64,000 bases of DNA from Neobacillus niacini. GTDB lineage: Bacteria > Bacillota > Bacilli > Bacillales > Cytobacillaceae. The translations under genes and the position numbers were made by a program. Location: NCBI RefSeq assembly GCF_030817595.1, contig NZ_JAUSZN010000001.1, positions 4,471,501-4,535,500 on the forward strand. Direction: 5' to 3'. Below, piece by piece: positions 8,211-16,989 of the stretch; within the stretch, counting starts at the first letter, position 1; each line of letters begins with the position of its first letter. The notes beneath the pieces are model-generated. The model searched no databases and had not been told where the DNA came from. It was given only the letters and a program-made list of their open reading frames with translations.

Positions 8211-8225
8211 ATGGAATCGCTTACA
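8211..8225. promoter_or_regulatory. Candidate CcpA (cre) site in the pdxK-fdhD gap
   Basis: ATGGAATCGCTTACA matches the degenerate cre consensus WTGNAANCGNWNNCW at every position. It lies about 215 bases before pdxK and about 240 before fdhD in a 470-base gap (7996-8465). The rest of that gap shows only a direct repeat CGATAATC near 8281 and 8306 and no gene. Target gene is uncertain. Confidence 0.4.
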
Positions 8226-8465
8226 AATTTTGGTTTAACAATCAGTACATAGTGCTAACGCAATTGAGTAGGGTGAAAATTCGATAATCTGACACAAAGT
8301 CTACCGATAATCGTCAAAGCCCTGAGATTAAAGCAACGATATCTATTATAAATCTAAATTGCCTAGCTAATTCACTTTGAACTGCGTGTGTTGTGATAAA
8401 TGTCGCTGAGAACGCTCGGTAACATTATTACAATTGAAACGCCATGCCTGAGAGGAGAGAAAACA

Positions 8466-9227
8466 ATGTACCGCAAAGGATGTCCGGATGAATATCCCAT
8501 TACCCTAGTGTTAAACGGGTATGAGATTGCCGTATTTCAGCTAACGAAACATGATTTAGAGGATTGGGCTTATGGTTATTTGTTTTCTGAAGGATTTATT
8601 CACCGAGCGAGTGAGGTTGGATCCATTAGCATAAATGAGGAAATGGGTACCATTAATGTTTCACTTCTGAATGGCTTTAATGAAGAAGAGCTGTTTAAGA
8701 AGAAGAAGCACTATACAGCAGGATGTGGCCGAGGAGTGACATTTTTCTCGATGACCGACGTGAAAAATTTTCAAAAAGTGTCTTCTGAACACAGCTATAA
8801 ATTGAGTTACTTATTAAAAAAACGAAGTGAATTTGCTCAAAATTCATCGTTTTATTTGGAAACTGGCGGGATGCATGGGGCTTGTATCGTTGATGAGGCA
8901 GGCAATATCACCGTCCGTGAAGACATTGGGCGGCACAATGCAGTCGATAAGATCATTGGCCACACCATACGAATGGGTTTGCAGCCTGAACGGTTAGTTT
9001 TATTAACAACCGGAAGGGTTTCATATGAAATGCTCTCCAAAGCAGCGAAATTTGGCTTTCCTGTTATTGGGTCAAGAACGGCAGCCACCAAGCAGGCTGT
9101 TCAACTGGCAAAATACTTAAATATAGAGGTAATTGGTTATTTACGAGGGAAAATGGCTAATATTTATACCTCAACTGGCCGAGTTGAAAATGATTTATTG
9201 GAAATACCCGCTGTAGAGATGCATTGA
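8466..9227 (+). CDS. fdhD: Formate dehydrogenase accessory sulfurtransferase FdhD
   Basis: 253 residues. FdhD passes sulfur to the molybdenum cofactor of formate dehydrogenase. Seen are the N-terminal EYPITLVLNGYEIAVF block, YGYLFSEGFI, the cysteine loop YTAGCGRGV (C87; only one Cys where E. coli has CxxC), the ETGGMHGA and DIGRHNAVDKIIG motifs and LLTTGRVSYEML. I start at ATG 8466, with GGAGAG six bases upstream; an in-frame ATG at 8400 would add 22 residues but has no RBS. Separated from its target fdhA by the IscB locus. Confidence 0.9.
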   Translation: MYRKGCPDEYPITLVLNGYEIAVFQLTKHDLEDWAYGYLFSEGFIHRASEVGSISINEEMGTINVSLLNGFNEEELFKKKKHYTAGCGRGVTFFSMTDVKNFQKVSSEHSYKLSYLLKKRSEFAQNSSFYLETGGMHGACIVDEAGNITVREDIGRHNAVDKIIGHTIRMGLQPERLVLLTTGRVSYEMLSKAAKFGFPVIGSRTAATKQAVQLAKYLNIEVIGYLRGKMANIYTSTGRVENDLLEIPAVEMH

Positions 9228-9313
9228 AAGGAGCTCGAATCTGTTAAAGAAAAATCATAACAAATTCATCTAAATCATATTAAAATGGAACCCAATCATT
9301 TTGTATGTGACAG

Positions 9314-9544
9314 GTTCGTGCTCTCTAGCCTCAGTGAGTGTAGTTTCCTGAAAAGGAAATAGCGCGATGAACTACGTTAGTGGATAAGGTAAAGTAACAC
9401 CTGCGGATGTGATCGCCAGTCCGTAGCTCTGTTAGCAATGAGGAAGACCGTTTCCTAGGGTTTGGAAACCAAACACCAAAATGGCATGTCCTGTCCATTG
9501 ACTTTGGCAAGGGGGAAAATACCCGTAATGGAGGCTGGTCAGAA
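9314..9544 (+). ncRNA. Omega RNA (HEARO) guide-scaffold RNA of the IscB locus
   Basis: The 230 bases before iscB have no coding capacity but show the conserved blocks of HEARO RNAs: GATAAGGTAAAGTAACACC, TGCGGATGTGATCGCCAGTC, CTCTGTTAGCAATGAGGAAG, CATTGACTTTGGCAAGGGGG and TAATGGAGGCTGGTCAG. Local hairpins are visible: GTAGTT (9340) with AACTAC (9370) enclosing TTTCCT/AGGAAA, and GTTTGG (9460) with CCAAAC (9469). The 3' end runs into the iscB ribosome binding site (GGAGG), as in known loci. In the family the guide lies just 5' of the scaffold. Block recognition is from memory; the exact 5' end is approximate. Confidence 0.85.
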
Positions 9545-10705
9545 ATGACCTATTGTTTTGTGTTAGATGCTCAAGGCAACAGATTATCTCCAACAAAAGA
9601 AAACCGAGCATGGTACTTAATTCGTAAACAAAAAGCGATTTTGAAAAACAAATTCCCAATGGTTATCCAACTGAAAAAGGTAATCCCTGTTGACGAAATC
9701 AATTCGACACCCGTTCATCTGGGAATTGACGATGGTTCGAAGTTTGTAGGAATCGCTTTGGTACAAGAATGTAAGAGAAAAAATAAACCCCTTTTCAAAG
9801 GAACGATTGGCCTTCGAATAGATGTGAAAGTTAAAATGACGGTAAGAAGAGGATATCGACACTACAGAAGATTTCACAAAAAGTACCGGTCAGCAAGGTT
9901 TAATAACCGGTTAGCTTCTAAAAACGAAGGACGGCTTGCCCCTAGTATTAGGCAAAAGAAAGATTCTATTTTACGAGTTGTTAACCAGCTCCATAAATGG
10001 ATCCGAATCGATCATATTTCTTTGGAGGATGTCTTAATCGATATCCGTGCATTGGAAAAGGGTCATAAACCCTACAAATGGGAATATCAACAAAGCAATA
10101 GATTGGATGAAAACATTCGAAAAGCAGTAGTGCTTCGCGACCATAACTGTTGTCAGGATTGTGGAATGACAAACACGAGAATGGAAGTTCACCATATTAT
10201 TCCAAGACGATTAAATGGTGGTGACTCTATTCATAATCTAATAACCCTTTGTACAACATGTCATGACCATGTAACCAGTGATGAGTTAAAACATAGTGAA
10301 AGGTTCCTTAAAAAAATAAAGGGCAGAAAAATCCAATATACCGATGCCATGCATGTCATGCAAGGAAAATCCTATGTCCAAAATGAGTTGAAAAAAATAG
10401 CTCCCTTATCCCTTACAACAGGAGGGGACACAGCTAATAAACGGATTGATTGGAGCATTGATAAGTCGCATGCAAATGATGGGATTGTTATTTGTCATTT
10501 AAAGGTGAAGCCTGATCAATGTGAACTGAAAAATTGGACCATAAAACCAATGAGAAAACGGTCCAGTAAAAAAATAGAATCTGCAAATGGTTTTCATCAC
10601 CGGGATTTTGTTAAATATACAAAACGGAATGGTGAAACCTATCTGGCATATATCACAGCGCTCTATCCAAAAAAGAACCAATGTAAAATGCAGGAAAGAT
10701 TTTGA
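9545..10705 (+). CDS. iscB: IscB RNA-guided nuclease (RuvC + HNH)
   Basis: 386 residues, the transposon-encoded ancestor type of Cas9. The N-terminal PLMP-like domain (1-45) is diverged (GNRLSP in place of PLMP). RuvC-I HLGIDDGSKFVG gives D62; an arginine-rich bridge helix runs RRGYRHYRRFHKKYRSARFN; RuvC-II LEDVLIDI gives E161; the HNH domain (195-245) has C203, C206, VHHIIP with H216-H217, N231, and C236/C239; RuvC-III DKSHANDGIV gives H309 and D312. So both nuclease centres look intact. No TnpA or second transposase is near; it stands alone between fdhD and fdhA, with its omega RNA directly upstream. RBS GGAGG, 10-base spacing. Confidence 0.92.
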   Translation: MTYCFVLDAQGNRLSPTKENRAWYLIRKQKAILKNKFPMVIQLKKVIPVDEINSTPVHLGIDDGSKFVGIALVQECKRKNKPLFKGTIGLRIDVKVKMTVRRGYRHYRRFHKKYRSARFNNRLASKNEGRLAPSIRQKKDSILRVVNQLHKWIRIDHISLEDVLIDIRALEKGHKPYKWEYQQSNRLDENIRKAVVLRDHNCCQDCGMTNTRMEVHHIIPRRLNGGDSIHNLITLCTTCHDHVTSDELKHSERFLKKIKGRKIQYTDAMHVMQGKSYVQNELKKIAPLSLTTGGDTANKRIDWSIDKSHANDGIVICHLKVKPDQCELKNWTIKPMRKRSSKKIESANGFHHRDFVKYTKRNGETYLAYITALYPKKNQCKMQERF

Positions 10706-10789
10706 AAGGATATGGTCTTTCAAGACTTTCTTTAATATGGCGCTTTTCTAAAATATATTGGTTATAAAAATCTAGTAAGGGAGGTGAAG

Positions 10790-10841
10790 CCTGGTAATAA
10801 ATAAGGAAATGTTATGCTTTGTTACGATTTTTGTTACCAGG
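10790..10841. promoter_or_regulatory. Long-loop inverted repeat ahead of fdhA
   Basis: CCTGGTAA at 10790 and TTACCAGG at 10834 are perfect 8-bp complements around a 36-base loop, 73 bases before the fdhA start. It may be a leader hairpin or an operator pair; nothing further can be said. Confidence 0.35.
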
Positions 10842-10914
10842 AGTATTCAGGAATAGTTTTTAAATTAGAGAAAAATGGGATGTTCTATTCAATTTATGGG
10901 AAGGAGATAGAAAA

Positions 10915-13899
10915 ATGGTTGAAATCAACTTAAACCGCCGGCAATTCTTAAAGTTGTCTGGTGCTACTGCTGTCACTCTTGCAGTAGTTGAGCTAGGCTT
11001 CAATGAGAAAAAAGCTCATGCCAGCACAAAAGAATTTAAAATCGCCAAATCAACTGTTACACCAACCATTTGCTGCTTTTGCGGCGTTGGCTGTGGAATT
11101 TTAGTCCATACAAAGGACAACACAGTGGTTTATACGGAAGGGGATCCGGATAACCCAATTAACGAAGGAAAGCTATGCAGCAAGGGTACAACTATCAGAC
11201 AATTATACACCTCTGAAAAACGCATTAAAAAACCACTTTATCGTGCACCAGGCAGTGATAAATGGGTAGAAAAAGACTGGGAATGGATGTATGAAACCAT
11301 TGCCAAGCGTACAAAAGAAACACGTGACAAATCTTTTGTTGTAAGTGAAGACGGCATGACAGTGAATAAGACCGAGGCCATTGCGAGCCTTGGCGGAGCA
11401 GCTCTTGATAATGAAGAGACTTACCTGCTTGCTAAAATGATGAGAGGGCTTGGTGTAACCTATTTAGAGCACCAGGCACGAATATGACATAGTTCAACGG
11501 TTGCCGGTCTGGCACCTTCATTTGGTCGTGGAGCAATGACTAACAGTTGGAATGATGTGCAATATACCGATTGTGCGTTGATTATGGGCGCAAACCCTGC
11601 TGAGAACCATCCAATCAGCTTTAGATGGTTAACAAAAGCAAAAGAGAATGGCGGAAAAATAATAAGCGTTGACCCTCGTTACACAAGAACATCGTCAATG
11701 TCAGATATTTATGCACCATTACGCTCTGGAACAGATATTCCGTTTATTGGCGGGATGATCAAATATGCGCTTGATAATAATCTTTACCACAAAGAGTATG
11801 TTGCTAAATATACAAACGCTAGCTTTATTGTAAAAGAAAGCTTTAAATTTGAAGATGGCTTATTTTCAGGATATAACGCAGACAAGCGCTCCTATGATAA
11901 AACACAGTGGGCTTTTGAAAAAGACACGGAAGGAAATCTAGTAAAAGATTTCAGCTTAGAGCATCCAAGGTCTGTTTTCCAATTAATGAAGAAGCATTAT
12001 TCTCGCTATGATGTTGACACAGTTGTAAAAGTTACGGGAACACCAAAAGAAGACTTATTAAAAGTATATAAAGCGTTCTGTGCTACAGGTCAAGTTGGTA
12101 AAGCAGGAACAATCATGTACGCAATGGGAACAACCCAGCATACAGTTGGTACTCAAAACGTTCGTGCGTTTGCAATGATTCAACTTCTACTAGGTAACAT
12201 TGGTCTGCCTGGCGGTGGAGTTAACGCAATGCGTGGTGAGTCTAACGTTCAAGGATCAACAGACTTTGGATTGTTATATGGTAACTTGACAGGTTACTTG
12301 AATGCACCGACTTCTACAGATCCTTTAAATGCTAATTTAGCAGGACACTTAGAAAAAGAAACACCAAAAACAGGCTACTGGAGCAATAAACCTAAGTTCA
12401 TTGTCAGCTTATTAAAAGCTTGGTATGGACCAAATGCTACGGCTGCAAATGAATTCGCTTACCAATACCTGCCAAAGGGCAATAAAAATTACTCACACAT
12501 GAACTTGTTTAAAGCAATGTATGATGGCACATTGGAGGGAGCATTCCTATTTGGAACCAATCCGGTAGTCGGCGGTCCGAATGCTGGTAAAGAAAAAGAA
12601 GCTCTTTCTAATTTAAAATGGTTAGTAGCCGTTGATCTTTGGGAAACAGAGACATCAGCTTTCTGGCAAACAGAAGCAGGAAGCAATCCAGCTAAGATTA
12701 ATACCGAAGTCTTCTTACTGCCAGCATGTTCTTCATATGAAAAAGAAGGAAGCATATCAAACAGTGCTCGTTGGATGCAGTATCGCTGGCAGTCAATTAA
12801 GCCGCTTGGTGAATCAAAGGCAGATTTAGAAATTATCCATGAGCTTGCAACTAGAATTAAAGGTTTATATAAAAATGAATCAGGTCCTAAAGCTGAACCA
12901 ATCAATGCTCTTTACTGGAATTATGGTGAGGGACACCATCCTGATATCGACTTAGTATGTAAAGAAATTAACGGATACGATGTCAATACAGGAAAACTAA
13001 TCGCAGGTTTTGGAAATCTAAAGGATGATGGATCAACATGTTCAGGCAACTGGATTTATTGCGGATTCTACCCTGAAGAAGGAAAGAACCGTGCGAAAAA
13101 CCGTGACAAGAAAGATACGGGAATGAGTTTATATCTAAACTGGTCGTATGCTTGGCCAATGAACCGTCGTATCCTTTATAATCGCGCATCATGCGATCCA
13201 AGTGGTGTGCCATATAACAAAGAAAAAGCCGTTGTGTGGTATGACGCGGTACAAGGCAAATGGACTGGAGTGGACGTACCTGACTTTGTGGCGACGCGAA
13301 AGCCTGGTGATGCTGGCTTCGAAGATCCATTCATTATGATGAACGATGGTGTTGGCGGTGTATATGCTCCAACATTAAATGATGGTCCTTTCCCTGAACA
13401 CTATGAGCCATTTGAAAGCCCAGTACAGAATCCGTTCTCTAGCCAAGAAATTAACCCAGCTATACAAATATTTGATGGTAAATTCAATGAGCGCGGCTTT
13501 AAGGCAGATTTCCCGATCGTGGCAACAACCTACCGGGTAAGTGAGCATTGGCAGTCCGGAACGATGACACGTAACCAAGCATGGTTATCAGAACTAGTTC
13601 CTTATATGTATATCGAAATGAGCGAAGAGTTAGCAAAAGAAAAGGGCATTAAAAATAAAGACGAAGTCATTGTCAGCTCCGCACGCGGCGAGGTAAAAGC
13701 TTATGCAATGGTAACGAAGCGCTTTAAGCCTCATAAGATTAATGGCAAAAACGTTCATCAAATCGGAATGCCTTGGCATTTTGGTTATAAAGGAATCGCA
13801 ACTGGGGAAACAGCTAATCGCCTGACACCTCATATCGGGGATGCAAATACAACAATTCCTGAATATAAGGCATTCCTCTGTGACGTAAGGAGGGCTTAA
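10915..13899 (+). CDS. fdhA: Formate dehydrogenase major subunit, selenocysteine-containing, Tat-exported
   Basis: One 994-residue gene read through an in-frame TGA at 11485-11487, codon 191. Around it the frame reads HQARI-U-HSSTVAGLAPSFGRGAMTN, the Fdn/Fdo-type active site in which E. coli FdnG has Sec196. The N-terminus has a twin-arginine signal (NRRQFLKLSG). A [4Fe-4S] motif C53-x2-C56-x3-C60-x27-C88 follows, then the bis-MGD molybdopterin domains; the C-terminal cofactor-binding domain ends with HIGDANTTIPEYKAFLCDV. It oxidises formate outside the membrane and passes electrons to FdhB/FdhC. AAGGAG lies before the ATG. Automated callers would split it in two at the TGA. Confidence 0.93.
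11485..11516 (+). promoter_or_regulatory. Sec codon and bacterial SECIS element in fdhA
   Basis: TGA (11485) is followed after 11 bases by GGT-T-GCC, loop GGTCT (11506-11510), GGC-ACC. The GGT/ACC and GCC/GGC pairs, the bulged T and the GGTCT loop are the SelB-recognised features of the E. coli fdhF SECIS, at the same 11-base distance from the UGA. Confidence 0.88.
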
Positions 13900-13901
13900 C
13901 A

Positions 13902-14731
13902 ATGGCTACTGAATATGTAAAATTTGTCGACGTAACCAAATGTGATGGCTGTCGTGCTTGTATGGTTGCTTGTAAAAACTGGAATGACCTTCCGGCAGAA
14001 CCACAAGATTTCCTCGGAAGCGCTCAATCACATACAAAAACAACTGCTGATACTTGGAATGTGTTGCAATATATCGAACACGAAAACTCTAAGGGCGGTC
14101 TTGACTATCTTTTCCGTCACTCCGCATGCTTCCATTGTACGAAGCGGCTTGTGAAAAGGTCTGCCCTGAAGATGCAATTAGCTACACTGATTTTGGCACA
14201 GTTGTTATCGACCATGAAAAATGTGTTGGCTGTGGCTATTGTGTAAATAACTGTCCATTTGAAGTTATTTCCCTTAAGGAATATGTTGATAAAAATGGTG
14301 ATAAGTACAGAAAGGCAAATAAATGCACCATGTGTACTGATCGTCTTGAAGAAGGCTTACAGCCTGCTTGTGTAACAACTTGTCATACAGGTGCAATGCA
14401 GTTTGGCGACAAAGCTGCAATGATTCAAAAGGCAGAAGAGCGTGTGAAACAGATTAAAGACCGTTATCCTAACGCAATGGTTTATAACCCACAAGGTGTT
14501 GGCGGAACACACACTGTTTATGTGCTTGCGGAAAAGCCATCTGTATACGGATTACCTGAAAACCCTAAAGTTCCAACATCCGCTGTGGTTTGGAAAGATT
14601 ATGCACAGCCAATTGGTAAAATGATGATCGGTGCTACCACGATGGCTGTTGTAGGAGCCTTCATAACCAACACAATTATTAGTAAGAAGAAGAATGGTAA
14701 AAACGAAGACGGAGGTGAGCACCATGAGTAA
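13902..14731 (+). pseudogene. fdhB: Formate dehydrogenase iron-sulfur subunit, interrupted by a one-base frameshift
   Basis: The product would be a 276-residue FdnH-like electron-transfer subunit with four [4Fe-4S] cysteine sets and a C-terminal membrane helix (IGKMMIGATTMAVVGAFITN). The frame starting at 13902 gives CDGCRACMVACKNW and runs to CFHCTKRLVKR, then stops at 14246. The -1 frame continues from GAAGCGGCTTGT as EAACEKVCPEDAISY, CVGCGYCVNNCPF and CTMCTDR to 14731. The expected CFHCTEAACEKVCP is restored by one extra G at about 14141. No slippery heptamer is present. Either a real disabling mutation or a sequencing error; conservation on both sides argues that it is recent or artefactual. 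Confidence 0.88.
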
Positions 14732-15452
14732 ACCTCAAAAGTCGACAGTAAAGGTAAAACGTTTTTCGAAGGCTTTTGTCTGGGCGCATGCAGTTAATGC
14801 GATTTCATTTATCGCCCTCTATATCACAGCTTTGCCAATGTACACAGAGTTTTTTGACTGGTTATACCCCGTGCTTGGCGGACCAGAAGGTGCACGTCTC
14901 CTTCACAGAATTTTTGCCGTAGCGTTTATTACACCAACGTTTATCTGGGTTATTTTTGACTTTAAGGGCTTTAAGCTTTGGATTAAAGAACTTGTTACCT
15001 GGAAGAAACGTGACCTAGAGTTCTTTACAGAGTTTGTTAAGGAGCTTTTCGGTTTTAATTTCAAGCATGTAAAGCAAACATTCTTTAACGCTGGTGAGAA
15101 GATTAACTCAATCATTCAAATTTTCACAGCAATACTAATCATTGGTTCAGGCTTCCCAATGTGGTTCCCTGAATTCTTCCCAAGAGCGGTTGTTCAGTGG
15201 GGATATTTATTACACAACGTCGGTTTCGGCCTAGCGATTGCGGTAGTGGTCGGACACATTTATCTATCTGTTATACACAAAAACTCCAAACCAGGTTATA
15301 CCGGTGTTATCACAGGTGAAGTACCTGCGTGGTGGGCTCATGAGCACTATACAGAATGGTATGAGGAAGAAGTTAAAAAGGGCAAATTCCCTAAGCTAGA
15401 CGACCCGCATAAACCAACCAGTCCTGACAAGAAAAAGAAAAAAGGCGCGTAA
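14724..15452 (+). CDS. fdhC: Formate dehydrogenase cytochrome b556 subunit
   Basis: 242 residues, FdnI-like membrane subunit that anchors the complex and passes electrons to quinone through two b haems. About four membrane helices; candidate haem histidines are in FVWAHAVNAISF, RLLHRIFAV, LLHNVGFG and VGHIYLSVIH. A long soluble C-terminal tail is rich in Pro, Lys and Glu (ends SPDKKKKKGA). ATG 14724 has GGAGGTGAG in place and overlaps the end of fdhB by 8 bases, so translation is probably coupled; an upstream in-frame ATG lies inside fdhB. Confidence 0.88.
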   Translation: MSKPQKSTVKVKRFSKAFVWAHAVNAISFIALYITALPMYTEFFDWLYPVLGGPEGARLLHRIFAVAFITPTFIWVIFDFKGFKLWIKELVTWKKRDLEFFTEFVKELFGFNFKHVKQTFFNAGEKINSIIQIFTAILIIGSGFPMWFPEFFPRAVVQWGYLLHNVGFGLAIAVVVGHIYLSVIHKNSKPGYTGVITGEVPAWWAHEHYTEWYEEEVKKGKFPKLDDPHKPTSPDKKKKKGA

Positions 15453-15491
15453 GTTAAATCATCAGCCTGTATGAACGTAAATACTCAAAAT

Positions 15492-15513
15492 GGCTGTCTG
15501 TAACAAGGCAGCC
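15492..15513 (+). terminator. Weak hairpin between fdhC and fdhE
   Basis: GGCTGTCT and AGGCAGCC form an 8-bp stem (one G-T pair) with a 6-base loop, followed by TTGATTTATA rather than a clean T run. Could be partial terminator or RNA-stability hairpin. Confidence 0.4.
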
Positions 15514-15545
15514 TTGATTTATAAAATCAAAAGAGGTGCAACGCA

Positions 15546-16355
15546 ATGAAAAAATCTGTTGTTTCGAAAGAATATCAGAATTTACAGCAGGATATTTTGG
15601 CTCTTCAGGAGAATTGGAAAAAGAGTATAAATCCAGAAGCCATCATTCCAAAACTAGATAAAGCAGCAATGTTAGCAGGAGTGCCAGCAGCTGCATTAGC
15701 GTCTATTAATTTCGAAATTTCACTATTCCTACAGTGGATAGAGGAGATAAATGTACTTTTAACCCAAAACCACCCTGAGCTCGAGTCAAAGCTTGCTGAA
15801 GTTAGATCACTATTAAACGAAGAAACAGCGATCCGCTGGATTGATGAAGCCTTCTCGTTTAACAGTGAGTATTTTGCAGGTTTCGCTGAGGAAAATGGAC
15901 TAGAGGAATGGATTCCGCAATTTCTTGCCGAAACAGCATTAAGACCCTATTTACAGGTTACAGCAGAAAAGATCCAGCACGAAATCACTCACGCTGTTCC
16001 TGGTGCAGGCTGTCCTGTTTGTGGTGAACCTGCTAGACTTGCTGTTCTTGAAAATGAAGGAAAAAAAGTGATGACGTGTCCTCGCTGCCTTGCTCATTGG
16101 AGTGCAAAACGAATTGAATGTGCACATTGCGGTAACGATGATCACAAAACCATTCTGTACTTGACCATTGAAGGCGACGCTTCCTCGCAAATTCAGGTTT
16201 GCGAAAAGTGTACAGGATATATTAAAGTGATAGATACAAGACAATATCTCAGCAAGCCGTCACCTGCCATGCTGGACTTAAATACGATTCACCTAGACTT
16301 CGTAGCCCAAGAGCAAGGCTATCAAGTAGTGGGCGAAATCAAACAAACAAATTAA
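15546..16355 (+). CDS. fdhE: Formate dehydrogenase accessory protein FdhE
   Basis: 269 residues. FdhE is a cytoplasmic iron-binding, rubredoxin-like chaperone needed to assemble respiratory formate dehydrogenases. The helical N-terminal half is followed by four CxxC-type pairs: CPVCGEPARL, CPRCLAHWS, CAHCGNDDH and CEKCTGY (about residues 156-230), typical of the family. RBS AGAGGTG. Follows fdhC by 93 bases with a small hairpin between. Directly precedes mobA. Confidence 0.9.
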   Translation: MKKSVVSKEYQNLQQDILALQENWKKSINPEAIIPKLDKAAMLAGVPAAALASINFEISLFLQWIEEINVLLTQNHPELESKLAEVRSLLNEETAIRWIDEAFSFNSEYFAGFAEENGLEEWIPQFLAETALRPYLQVTAEKIQHEITHAVPGAGCPVCGEPARLAVLENEGKKVMTCPRCLAHWSAKRIECAHCGNDDHKTILYLTIEGDASSQIQVCEKCTGYIKVIDTRQYLSKPSPAMLDLNTIHLDFVAQEQGYQVVGEIKQTN

Positions 16356-16370
16356 GAAGGTGCGCTATTC

Positions 16371-16964
16371 ATGAAAGCTGCGGCTATTATTTTATCAGGT
16401 GGAAAATCTAGTAGAATGGGCACGAACAAGGCTCTCCTAAAACTTAATGAAAAAACAACGATAGAAAGAATGGTTGATATTCTTAAAGTCTACTTTGATG
16501 ACATTATTCTTGTTACCAATGATATGGATTCCTATCATTTCTTAGGGGTAAAAATGGTGTCCGATCACTATCCTGGAAACGGACCGCTGGCAGGCTTTCA
16601 TGCTGGCCTAATTGCCTCAGATTATGATGTGAATTTCATTGTAGCGTGTGATATGCCTTTTATTTCAGGAGAACTTGCTTCAAAGCTTGTGAATCAAATT
16701 GACCATTATGATGCCGTAGTACCAGTGATTAATGGAAAAATGCAAACCCTTTGTGCAGTTTTTCAAAAGAAGACGGTAAATAAAATTGAAGAATGTATTG
16801 AAAATGGACGTCTTCCAATAAAACATCTGCTCGAGCATTTAAACGTCCTTTATGTAACGGAAAAAGATCTAGAACTCTATAGCAGCATTGATATGGAGCG
16901 TGTCTTTTTCAATATGAATCACCCGCATGAGTATGAGGACGCAAAACGGTGGCTCAGAAGCTGA
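16371..16964 (+). CDS. mobA: Molybdenum cofactor guanylyltransferase MobA
   Basis: 197 residues. Transfers GMP to Mo-molybdopterin to make the bis-MGD cofactor that FdhA needs. The nucleotide loop LSGGKSSRMGTNKALL is at the N-terminus and the metal-binding aspartate region VACDMPFIS near residue 90, followed by the usual AVVPVINGKMQTL. Spacing of 15 bases after fdhE and start of the Mo-cofactor run suggest one transcript. RBS AGAAGGTG. Confidence 0.9.
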   Translation: MKAAAIILSGGKSSRMGTNKALLKLNEKTTIERMVDILKVYFDDIILVTNDMDSYHFLGVKMVSDHYPGNGPLAGFHAGLIASDYDVNFIVACDMPFISGELASKLVNQIDHYDAVVPVINGKMQTLCAVFQKKTVNKIEECIENGRLPIKHLLEHLNVLYVTEKDLELYSSIDMERVFFNMNHPHEYEDAKRWLRS

Positions 16965-16989
16965 CGATAAAGGAAGGATGTAAGGCACA

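Noticed and set aside
10702..10723. Terminator after iscB (TTGAAAG / CTTTCAA)
   Set aside because: Only 7 A/T-rich pairs and no T run; too weak to call.
10915..11487. Two separate genes, a truncated formate dehydrogenase and a second one from 11536
   Set aside because: The frame is continuous through a TGA at the known Sec position and a SECIS hairpin follows, so it is one selenoprotein gene.
14130..14150. Programmed -1 frameshift in fdhB
   Set aside because: A -1 slip would restore the protein, but there is no X-XXY-YYZ slippery sequence and relatives are not known to need one; mutation or sequencing error is simpler.
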